From Euzebyaceae bacterium (lineage in GTDB: Bacteria > Actinomycetota > Nitriliruptoria > Euzebyales > Egibacteraceae): 5,003 nucleotides of DNA. The DNA lies in the NCBI GenBank assembly GCA_013698135.1, contig JACCVM010000083.1, positions 1-5,003 of the forward strand, in the 5' to 3' direction. The position numbers and the translations under genes are program-made. This document shows, piece by piece, positions 1 to 5,003 of the stretch (its first letter is position 1; each line of letters begins with the position of its first letter). Below the pieces are notes generated by a model, which did not search any database, had not been told where the DNA came from, and saw nothing but the letters and a program-made list of their open reading frames with translations.

Positions 1-57
1 TCCGACAACGGGATCGTCGTGATCGGCAAGAACACCAAGCTCGGCCCGCCGCCGTGA
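1..57 (+). CDS. glgC: C-terminal end of probable glucose-1-phosphate adenylyltransferase (partial)
   Basis: Only the last 18 codons and the TGA stop (55-57) lie in the window, reading SDNGIVVIGKNTKLGPPP. A tail of the form 'GIVVIGKN' is what closes the left-handed beta-helix domain of bacterial ADP-glucose pyrophosphorylases, which make ADP-glucose from glucose-1-phosphate and ATP in the cytoplasm. The identification rests on this short tail and on the next gene, a glycogen synthase that uses ADP-glucose. The stop overlaps the GTG start of that gene in a GTGA junction, so the two are probably translated in a coupled way. No catalytic or allosteric residues can be seen. A different sugar nucleotidyltransferase with a beta-helix tail is possible but less likely next to glgA. 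Confidence 0.72.
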   Translation, partial: SDNGIVVIGKNTKLGPPP

Positions 58-1253
58 CCCTGCGCGCGGCGCTGCTGACCCGCGAGTACCCACCCGAGGT
101 CTACGGCGGCGCCGGCGTGCACGTGGAATACCTCGCCCGCGAGCTGGCCCACCATGTCGACGTTGCGGTCCACACCTTCGGCTCGCCGCGCGACGACCCT
201 CTGGTCGCCGGCGCCTACCAGGCGTGGGAAGCGCTGGCTGGCGACGCGCCGCATCTGGCGGCGTTGCGCGCCATGTCGGTCGACCTGGCGATGGCCGCGG
301 CCGTCGACGGCGCTGACGTGGTGCACTCCCACACCTGGTACGCCAACCTCGCCGGGCACCTGGCCAAGCTGCTGTACGGGGTGCCGCACGTGCTGACCAC
401 CCACAGCCTGGAGCCGCTGCGGCCCTGGAAGGCCGAGCAGCTCGGCGGCGGCTACGCGCTGTCGTCGTTCTGCGAGCGCACCGCCCTGGAGGCGGCCGAC
501 CTCGTCATCGCCGTGTCCGCGCAGATGCGCCGCGACGTGCTCGCTTGCTACCCCGCCGTGGAACCGGGTCGGGTGACGGTGGTGCACAACGGCATCGACC
601 TCGACGAGTACCGGCGGGACCCCGCTACCGACGTGCTGCGGCGCCACGGCATCGACCCGGATCGCCCAAGCGTGGTCTTCGTTGGACGCATCACCCGCCA
701 GAAGGGCCTGACGCACCTGTTAGAGGCGGCCACGCAGTTGCGGAAGGACGCGCAGCTGGTGTTGTGCGCCGGCGCACCGGACACGCCGCAGATCGCCGCC
801 GAGGTGACGGCCCTGGTCGGGCGGCTGCGCGCCACCCGCGACGGTGTGGTCTGGATCGACGCCATGCTTCCCCGCACCGAGATCGTGCAGATCCTCTCGC
901 ACGCCACCGCCTTTGCCTGCCCCTCGGTCTACGAGCCGTTCGGGCTGGTGAACGTCGAGGCGATGGCCTGCGAGGCGCCGGTGGTCGCCACCCGGGTTGG
1001 CGGCATTCCCGAGATCGTTGTCGACGGCGAGACCGGCCTGCTGGTCGACATCGACGGTGGCGGCGATCCGCAGGGCGCGCCGCGGGACCCGGCGGCGTTC
1101 GCCCGGCACTTCGCCGCGGCGCTCAACCGCCTCCTGGACGACCCGGCCGAGGCTCGGGCCATGGGCACAGCCGGCCGCAAGCGCGTCGAAGCCTCCTTCA
1201 GCTGGTCGGCGATCGCCGAACGCACGGCCGGGCTGTACAAGCGGCTGGCATGA
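54..1253 (+). CDS. glgA: Glycogen synthase / maltose-1-phosphate synthase, GT4 family
   Basis: The 399-residue product has the GT-B fold layout of the Corynebacterium-type glycogen synthases. The N-terminal domain opens with REYPPEVYGGAGVH (residues 10-23), the glycine-rich loop that contacts the nucleotide sugar, followed by HSHTWYANLAG (91-101) and TTHSLEPLRPWK (115-126). The C-terminal domain has VFVGRITRQKG (208-218), whose Arg212 and Lys217 are the expected phosphate-binding pair, and the EX7E retaining-transferase motif, Glu294 and Glu302 in EPFGLVNVE. About 390-400 residues is normal for the family. Members transfer glucose from ADP-glucose. The mycobacterial homologue, also called GlgM, mainly adds it to glucose-1-phosphate to give maltose-1-phosphate for the GlgE route, and sequence alone does not tell which acceptor is used here. 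The GTG start overlaps the upstream stop. I see no strong Shine-Dalgarno sequence, consistent with coupling. Codon 223 (720-722) is TTA, very rare in this DNA. Confidence 0.94.
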   Translation: MTLRAALLTREYPPEVYGGAGVHVEYLARELAHHVDVAVHTFGSPRDDPLVAGAYQAWEALAGDAPHLAALRAMSVDLAMAAAVDGADVVHSHTWYANLAGHLAKLLYGVPHVLTTHSLEPLRPWKAEQLGGGYALSSFCERTALEAADLVIAVSAQMRRDVLACYPAVEPGRVTVVHNGIDLDEYRRDPATDVLRRHGIDPDRPSVVFVGRITRQKGLTHLLEAATQLRKDAQLVLCAGAPDTPQIAAEVTALVGRLRATRDGVVWIDAMLPRTEIVQILSHATAFACPSVYEPFGLVNVEAMACEAPVVATRVGGIPEIVVDGETGLLVDIDGGGDPQGAPRDPAAFARHFAAALNRLLDDPAEARAMGTAGRKRVEASFSWSAIAERTAGLYKRLA

Positions 1254-2068
1254 CCACCGCCGAGGGCTCCGTGGCCTTCGACCGGGCCGCCGACTACTAC
1301 GACCGCACCCGCGCCCTGCCGGAAGCCACGGTGCGGGCCACCGTCGACCTGCTGGCCGGCGAGCTCGCCGGCCACGGGCGGGCGCTGGAGATCGGCGTCG
1401 GCACCGGCCGGATCGCCCTGCCGCTGCATCGCGCCGGCGCCAGCATGGCCGGGGTGGACCTGTCCGCGCCGATGCTGCAGCGCCTGGGGCACAACGCGGG
1501 GGGCACCGCCCCGTTCCCGATCGCCGTGGCCGACGCCACGCGGCTGCCGTTCGCCGATCACACCTTCGGCGCGGGGATCGCCTGCCACGTCCTGCACCTC
1601 GTCGCTGACTGGGAGCTGGCGATCGACGAGCTGCTGCGGGTCGTGCGTCCCGCCGGCGTGCTGCTCGTTGACCCCGGCGGTGGCTGGCCAACCGAGCACG
1701 GCCAGATCACCACCCGCTTCCAGCAGGAGGCCCGCGCCCAGGCCGCGCTGCCCGGGGTCGGCGCCGCCGCCGACCGGACGCTGGCCGGTCTGGGCCGCGC
1801 CGCTGATCTCGACGCGGCGATAGACGCGCGAGATGGCCGGCTGCGGCTGCTGCCGGTGGTCGCCAACCCCTCGACCAAGACGCTGTCGGCGGTCATCGGC
1901 GAGATGGAGGCAGGTCAGCGCAGCTGGAACTGGCAGCTGTCACCGGCCGACCTGCGACGAGCCGGTGAGCGTGTGCGCACCTGGGCCCAAGACTGCTGGG
2001 GGGATCTTGACGCCGAGCGGGAGCTCGCCGGCGAGATCCAGTGGCGGGCCTACGACCTGCCCGCGTGA
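1250..2068 (+). CDS. Class I SAM-dependent methyltransferase
   Basis: The 272-residue product is a Methyltransf_11/25-type enzyme. Motif I is ALEIGVGTGR (residues 45-54), the SAM-binding glycine loop. Strand beta2 ends in GVDLS (68-72), whose Asp70 should bind the SAM ribose. Motif II is ADATRLPF (94-101), with Asp95 near the adenine. Next come the HVLHLVADW segment (113-121) and the usual LRVVRPAGVLLVD strand (129-141). The N-terminal AFDRAADYYDRTR (9-21) is a common opening of this family. The C-terminal third (about 147-272) is not a motif I recognise and presumably forms the substrate lid; it ends in Trp-rich stretches (SWNWQL, TWAQDCW). The ATG start at 1250 overlaps the glgA stop in an ATGA junction. 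The open frame extends upstream, but only inside glgA. The substrate is unknown. Small molecules, quinones and sugars are all used by relatives, and the glg neighbours hint at a saccharide without proving it. The 3' end overlaps the convergent cation transporter gene by 19 bp. Confidence 0.9.
   Translation: MTTAEGSVAFDRAADYYDRTRALPEATVRATVDLLAGELAGHGRALEIGVGTGRIALPLHRAGASMAGVDLSAPMLQRLGHNAGGTAPFPIAVADATRLPFADHTFGAGIACHVLHLVADWELAIDELLRVVRPAGVLLVDPGGGWPTEHGQITTRFQQEARAQAALPGVGAAADRTLAGLGRAADLDAAIDARDGRLRLLPVVANPSTKTLSAVIGEMEAGQRSWNWQLSPADLRRAGERVRTWAQDCWGDLDAERELAGEIQWRAYDLPA
1353..1374. repeat. Perfect 22-bp palindrome inside the methyltransferase gene
   Basis: The two 11-base halves, TGGCCGGCGAG (1353-1363) and CTCGCCGGCCA (1364-1374), are exact reverse complements with no spacer. 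The flanking bases (C at 1352 and C at 1375) break the symmetry. The palindrome encodes LAGELAGH, residues 35-42 of the methyltransferase. Its 12-base core GAGCTCGCCGGC (1361-1372) recurs exactly at 2021-2032 near the gene's 3' end, where CTCGCCGGCGAG (2024-2035) is itself a 12-bp palindrome. It could be chance caused by GC-rich codons for Ala, Gly, Glu and Leu, or a protein-binding site. The sequence does not decide. Confidence 0.6.
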
Positions 2069-3003
2069 CCGCAGGACGGCGAGACCGGCTGCGGGGCTGC
2101 CTCGATGTCGGGCTCGATGTACATCAGGGTGGCTGCAGGGACGGTCTCGCGGACCGTGCGCTCCGCCAGGTCGATCGTGGTCACGACCTCGTTGAAGGAC
2201 AAGGAAGGGTCAAGGCGCACCTTGGCGGCGACCAGCAGCTCCTCGGGGCCGAGGTGCTGGGTCTTGACGTGGATCAGATCCACAACGTTGGGCGTGCCGG
2301 TGATGGCCGCGCGGATCTGCTCCAGGTCGCGGGTGGAGGCGGCCTCGCCGATCAGCAGGCTCTTCATCTCCACCGCCAGGATGATGGCGATGACGCCAAG
2401 GAGCGTGCCGATCGCCAGCGTGCCGTAGGCGTCCCAGGCGGGGTCCCCGGTCGTCACCGCAAGGCCCACCCCGATCAGTGCCAGGACCAATCCGACCAGG
2501 GCGCCAAGATCCTCGAGCAGGACCACCGGCAACTCCGGGGTCTTCGCGTGACGGATGAACTCCCACCATCCCTGCCCGTGGCGCACGTGGTTGGCCTCCA
2601 CGATGGCGGTGCGAAACGAGAAGCTCTCCAGCACGATGCCGACGACGAGGATGATGACCGCGATGAGGGCCGAGCGGATCGGCTCGGGATGCGCCAGCTT
2701 GTGCACGCCCTCGAACAGCGAGAACAGCGAGCCGAGCGCGAACAGCACCACCGCGACCACGAACGACCAAAAGTAGCGGTCGCGGGCGTAACCGAACGGA
2801 TGCTCGGGCGTGGCCTCGCGCCGTGAACGCGAGCCGCCGAACAGCAGCAGCCCCTGGTTGCCGCTGTCGGCCAGGCTGTGCACGGACTCGGCCAGCATCG
2901 AGCTGGCACGGGTCAGCAGGAACCCTACGAACTTCGCCACCGCGATTCCCAGGTTGGCCAGCAGGGCCGCCACGATCGCCTTCTTGCTACCTCCGGTCGC
3001 CAT
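2050..3003 (-). CDS. Cation diffusion facilitator transporter, SLC30A9/ZnT9-like
   Basis: The 317-residue integral membrane protein should exchange a divalent metal, probably zinc, for protons. Six hydrophobic helices can be placed at about residues 9-31, 34-56, 77-97, 111-130, 158-182 and 190-211, followed by a cytoplasmic metallochaperone-like domain (about 213-302) ending in YIEPDI. Helix 2 has the family HxxxD pair, His42 and Asp46, in ESVHSLADSGNQG. HPFGYARDRY (68-77) follows, also typical. In helix 5 the usual HxxxD is absent and VVLLEDLGALVG (160-171) stands in its place, with the acidic pair Glu164-Asp165. From memory, this and the 'HSLADSGNQG' context match the SLC30A9-like branch better than CzcD or FieF. 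The start is ATG at 3001-3003, with no clear ribosome-binding site. The last five codons and the TAG stop overlap the end of the methyltransferase gene, so only a disposable tail after the C-terminal domain is involved. It is on the same strand as the ABC transporter genes, 52 bp after the permease stop. Confidence 0.93.
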   Translation of the reverse strand: MATGGSKKAIVAALLANLGIAVAKFVGFLLTRASSMLAESVHSLADSGNQGLLLFGGSRSRREATPEHPFGYARDRYFWSFVVAVVLFALGSLFSLFEGVHKLAHPEPIRSALIAVIILVVGIVLESFSFRTAIVEANHVRHGQGWWEFIRHAKTPELPVVLLEDLGALVGLVLALIGVGLAVTTGDPAWDAYGTLAIGTLLGVIAIILAVEMKSLLIGEAASTRDLEQIRAAITGTPNVVDLIHVKTQHLGPEELLVAAKVRLDPSLSFNEVVTTIDLAERTVRETVPAATLMYIEPDIEAAPQPVSPSCGHAGRS

Positions 3004-3022
3004 GGGGCGGCAGGCTACCCGA

Positions 3023-3039
3023 CGAGCCCGGCCGGCTCG
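3023..3039 (-). terminator. Weak GC-rich hairpin in the permease-transporter gap
   Basis: The only gene-free gap (3004-3055) contains the inverted repeat CGAGCC (3023-3028) and GGCTCG (3034-3039) around a 5-base loop. A second possible stem, GCGC/GCGC, lies at 3041-3052. Neither is followed by a run of T in either direction, so this is at best an attenuator or a weak terminator between the permease and the cation transporter gene. It may equally be chance in GC-rich DNA. I see no convincing promoter in the gap. Confidence 0.2.
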
Positions 3040-3055
3040 AGCGCCGTGGCGCCGG

Positions 3056-3907
3056 CTACAGGTCGCGGCGGCCGAAACGGCGGGCGGCCATGGCTAGCAG
3101 CAACACGACGTAGGCGATCGACCACCCGATCAGGGCCGCCGAGGGGGGCGCCGACCCTCCGAACGGTCCGGCGCCACCGGCATCGCCGACCGCGCTGGAG
3201 GCGGCCAGGAAGGCCGGGGACTGCAGGTAGTAGGCGGCCCCGCGCCACAACGCGTCGCTGGGCACCAGCAGGCTGACGGCGATGCCGATGTTGCGCATGA
3301 GGTCGTTGCCGACCATCTCGCCCGCGAACTCGATGATCCCCGCCAGCCACGCCATCCCGAACAGCGAGAACACCACGGCGCCGTTGGCCAGCGTCGACCA
3401 CAGGGTGCTGCCAAGGAACCCCAGCGACAGCAACACCATGCCCTCCAGCACCAGCAGGCCCATGGCCCGCCACGGCGCCACCGCCCCGTAGCCGGCGATC
3501 ACCTGGGCGATTCCCAGCAGGAGCCCGGCCATCAACATGGCATAGACCGCGATGGTTCCCGCGAAGGCGAGCCAGCGCTGCCCCAGCCACGAGCGCCGGC
3601 TGAGCGGCCGGGCGAGGATGGCGTGCAGGGTGCCGGAGTCAATCTCTGACGACACCGCGCCGGTGGCCAGGAACAGCGCCAGGAAGGCGACCAGGAACTG
3701 CACGATGTAGACGCCCAGCATGGTCATGATCCCGCCGACCTGCGCCGTCTCGGTCTGTCCGGCTTCGCTGGCCGCACGGCTGTACAGGGCGTTGAAGCCG
3801 AGCGCGAACAGCACCAGGAACGCCAGCGACAGCAAGGCGCCGGCCAGCAGCAGCCGACGGCTGACCGCCTCCTTGACGCTGAGTCTGGTGATGGTCAGGG
3901 CGCTCAT
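3056..3907 (-). CDS. ABC-2 type transporter permease, NosY-like
   Basis: The 283-residue membrane protein is the partner of the ATPase encoded just upstream. Hydrophobic helices fall at about residues 19-39, 58-84, 112-137, 149-168, 175-195 and 257-275, giving the six-helix ABC-2 layout. Between helices 2 and 3 is VSSEIDSGTLHAILARPLSRRSW (85-107; key elements E88, SGTL, RPLSR), the cytoplasmic segment typical of NosY-like and related ABC-2 permeases. A long, low-complexity Ala/Gly/Ser/Pro stretch (about 232-256) precedes the last helix. The C-terminus, ARRFGRRDL, is positively charged and probably cytoplasmic. The start is ATG at 3905-3907, overlapping the ATPase stop in an ATGA junction, and AGAAAG (3914-3919) sits 6 bases upstream as a modest Shine-Dalgarno sequence. 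The substrate is not shown by the sequence. An exporter of a lipid, peptide or lipoprotein-related cargo, or a copper-related NosFY role, are the main options. Confidence 0.9.
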   Translation of the reverse strand: MSALTITRLSVKEAVSRRLLLAGALLSLAFLVLFALGFNALYSRAASEAGQTETAQVGGIMTMLGVYIVQFLVAFLALFLATGAVSSEIDSGTLHAILARPLSRRSWLGQRWLAFAGTIAVYAMLMAGLLLGIAQVIAGYGAVAPWRAMGLLVLEGMVLLSLGFLGSTLWSTLANGAVVFSLFGMAWLAGIIEFAGEMVGNDLMRNIGIAVSLLVPSDALWRGAAYYLQSPAFLAASSAVGDAGGAGPFGGSAPPSAALIGWSIAYVVLLLAMAARRFGRRDL

Positions 3908-4818
3908 CCGCTGCTTTCTGAGACCAGTCCGACGAAGATGTCCTCCAGTGAGCGGTGGACCGGGATCAGGGCCTGCAGCCCGTAGCCGGCGCGCACCAGG
4001 TCCGCAGCTATCGCGGCGGCCGGGTCCGGTCCTTCGGCGGCCAGCACCACCGTCGTGGCGTCGACGGCCACGACCTCACCGAAGCCGCCGAGCAGGGCCA
4101 GCGCCCGTTCGTCCACCCGGTCCAGGCCAACGCGGATCTGCGTGCCGGCGCCGACCATCGCGTCCAGCCGCCCAGCGCGCACAACCCGGCCGTGGTCGAC
4201 GATCGCGACGCGGTCGCAGACCAGCTCCACCTCGCCGAGCAGGTGCGAGTTGAGCAGTACCGCGACCCCTTCCTCGCGTAGGTCGCGGATGAGGTCGCGC
4301 ACCTCCCTGCGCCCAATCGGGTCCAGGGCAGAGGTCGGCTCGTCCAGCAGCACCAGCCGCGGGTGGGCGAACACCGCTTGGGCCAGCCCCACCCGCTGCG
4401 TCATGCCCTTGGAGTAGCCGCGCAGCCTCTGGTTGCCACGCCCTGCCAAGCCGACGCGCTCCAGCACCTCGGGGATGCGCCGGCGGCGCTCGGCCGTCGG
4501 CACGCCCGCCAGGCGACCGTGGTAGTCCAGCAGCTCTGCGCCGGTCAGCCAGTCGGGGAAGCGGAAGTGCTCGGGCAGGTAGCCAACCTGCCGGCGCGCC
4601 TGTGGGTCGGTCACCCGGCGACCGAACAGGCTCGCCTCGCCGGCGGTGGCGGCCACCAGCCCGAGGAGGATCTTGACTGTGGTCGTCTTGCCCGCTCCGT
4701 TGGCGCCAAGCAGCCCCACGACCTCACCGGGACGGACCTCCAGGTCCAGCCCCTCCAAGGCCGTGTGGCTGCCGTAGACCTTGCGCAGGCCGGCGGTGTG
4801 GACGGGAAGCTCAGCCAC
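3904..4818 (-). CDS. ABC transporter ATP-binding protein, NosF/CcmA-like
   Basis: The 304-residue cytoplasmic ATPase has all nucleotide-binding motifs, numbered from the GTG start: Walker A GANGAGKTT (38-46), a Q-loop region GYLPEHF (79-85) with Glu83 where many families have Gln, signature YSKGM (135-139), Walker B LVLLDEP (155-161) with catalytic Glu160, D-loop SALD (163-166) and H-loop His192. A C-terminal extension (about 220-304) ends in RSLEDIFVGLV, the 'SLEDIF' tail common in ABC-2 exporter ATPases. An upstream ATG in the same frame (4927-4929) would add 37 residues, but they are Arg/Ser/Cys-rich, look like a shadow of the preceding gene and match no ABC domain. I therefore choose GTG at 4816-4818, which has a good GAGGAA ribosome-binding site. 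The gene overlaps the upstream gene by 8 bp and the permease gene by 4 bp, indicating a coupled operon and a shared complex. Confidence 0.93.
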   Translation of the reverse strand: MAELPVHTAGLRKVYGSHTALEGLDLEVRPGEVVGLLGANGAGKTTTVKILLGLVAATAGEASLFGRRVTDPQARRQVGYLPEHFRFPDWLTGAELLDYHGRLAGVPTAERRRRIPEVLERVGLAGRGNQRLRGYSKGMTQRVGLAQAVFAHPRLVLLDEPTSALDPIGRREVRDLIRDLREEGVAVLLNSHLLGEVELVCDRVAIVDHGRVVRAGRLDAMVGAGTQIRVGLDRVDERALALLGGFGEVVAVDATTVVLAAEGPDPAAAIAADLVRAGYGLQALIPVHRSLEDIFVGLVSESSG

Positions 4819-5003
4819 CAAGTTCCTCGGCCAAGACCCGCGCCTGCGAGGCTGGCAGCGCGCCGCCGACGCCGTGGATGCGCCCGTCGCGCTGCCACAG
4901 CACCGCGGCGACCAGGCCCGACTCGTCACCGAAGGCGACGGCGGGTGAGCCCGCGACGGTCGTGTCCTGCCAGCGAACGTCGCCCATGGGCACGAAGATG
5001 GGC
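4811..5003 (-). CDS. C-terminal end of a LolA/RseB/DUF4367-like protein (partial)
   Basis: The frame is open from the window edge to a TGA at 4811-4813 and gives 63 residues. A start at GTG 4991-4993 or ATG 4985-4987 is possible, but the codons before it (Pro-Ile-Phe) read like protein and have no good ribosome-binding site, so the gene probably begins outside the window. The pattern of a short beta strand, 'VAGSPAVAF', 'VAAVLWQRDGRIHGVGG' and a final helix 'PASQARVLAEEL' resembles the ending of secreted LolA/RseB-like or DUF4367 proteins, where a strand with a Trp is followed by 'xxYxVxG-LSxxEALxIAESL'. This is recognition of a pattern, not a firm family call. It overlaps the ABC ATPase gene by 8 bp, so it may be an extracytoplasmic lipoprotein or carrier working with that transporter. 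The signal peptide, if any, lies outside the window. Confidence 0.6.
   Translation of the reverse strand, partial: PIFVPMGDVRWQDTTVAGSPAVAFGDESGLVAAVLWQRDGRIHGVGGALPASQARVLAEELGG
4823..4828 (-). promoter_or_regulatory. Ribosome-binding site of the ABC ATPase gene
   Basis: On the minus strand GAGGAA is followed by four bases (CTTG) and then GTG at 4818, so the GAGG core sits 6 bases from the start codon, a workable spacing. This supports the GTG start over the nearer TTG (4819-4821), which would be too close, and over the far upstream ATG. The site lies within the last codons of the preceding gene. Confidence 0.7.

Noticed and set aside
545..1249. Upstream extension of the methyltransferase frame inside glgA
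   Set aside because: The extension reads as an Arg/Gly-rich shadow of glgA, whereas the ATG at 1250 gives a normal-length methyltransferase with an ATGA junction.
720..1691. Long open frame on the minus strand, opposite glgA and the methyltransferase
   Set aside because: Its product is an Arg/Pro/Ala-rich string with no recognisable motif, and it lies opposite two clear genes with full family motifs. Long antisense frames are expected in GC-rich DNA.
2041..2826. Long open frame on the plus strand, opposite the cation transporter gene
   Set aside because: The product is rich in Asp, Arg, Gln and His without hydrophobic core or motifs, and it is the mirror of a membrane protein gene with conserved helices.
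3015..3590. Open frame on the minus strand in another frame over the permease gene
   Set aside because: It is Arg/Gly/Ala-rich and lacks motifs. The overlapping permease frame has six hydrophobic helices and a coupled start.
2730..3816. An identical 21-bp stretch at 2730-2750 and 3796-3816
   Set aside because: In both genes it encodes the same hydrophobic helix segment, VLFALG, with the genome's preferred codons. Coincidence through shared composition explains it better than a mobile or regulatory repeat.
4819..4929. 37-residue N-terminal extension of the ABC ATPase
   Set aside because: It is Ser/Arg/Cys-rich, overlaps the better-looking upstream gene in another frame, and is unnecessary given the GTG start with a GAGGAA site at 4823-4828.

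Overview
The window is very GC-rich and densely packed, with strong G/C bias at third codon positions. It carries a glycogen synthase of the actinobacterial (Corynebacterium/Mycobacterium) type, so the source is most likely an actinomycetote. I cannot name a genus. Every gene boundary except one is a short overlap, and only one intergenic gap (52 bp) is visible. I see no RNA genes, insertion sequences, CRISPR arrays or attachment sites.

Plus strand, 1-2068: a translationally coupled run made of the last codons of a probable glgC (ADP-glucose pyrophosphorylase), a complete glgA/glgM-type GT4 glycosyltransferase, and a class I SAM-dependent methyltransferase. The junctions are GTGA and ATGA overlaps. 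The first two genes make ADP-glucose and transfer its glucose into alpha-glucan or maltose-1-phosphate. The methyltransferase's substrate is unknown, but its coupling to glgA invites the idea that it acts on a saccharide or glucan-related product.

Minus strand, 5003-2050: read in the direction of transcription, this is the C-terminal end of a secreted or lipoprotein-type protein (LolA/RseB/DUF4367-like, tentative), an ABC ATPase, an ABC-2 type permease (NosF/NosY-like arrangement), and, after 52 bp, a cation diffusion facilitator resembling the SLC30A9/ZnT9 branch. The first three overlap by 8 and 4 bp and look like one transport unit. The cation transporter may be cotranscribed or may have its own promoter.

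The two units converge, and their last genes (methyltransferase and cation transporter) overlap tail to tail by 19 bp, leaving no room for a conventional terminator between them. I did not find a clearly new biological system. The points most worth a second look are the methyltransferase fused to the glycogen operon, the partner protein of the ABC transporter, the altered metal-site residues of the cation transporter, and a perfect 22-bp palindrome inside the methyltransferase gene.
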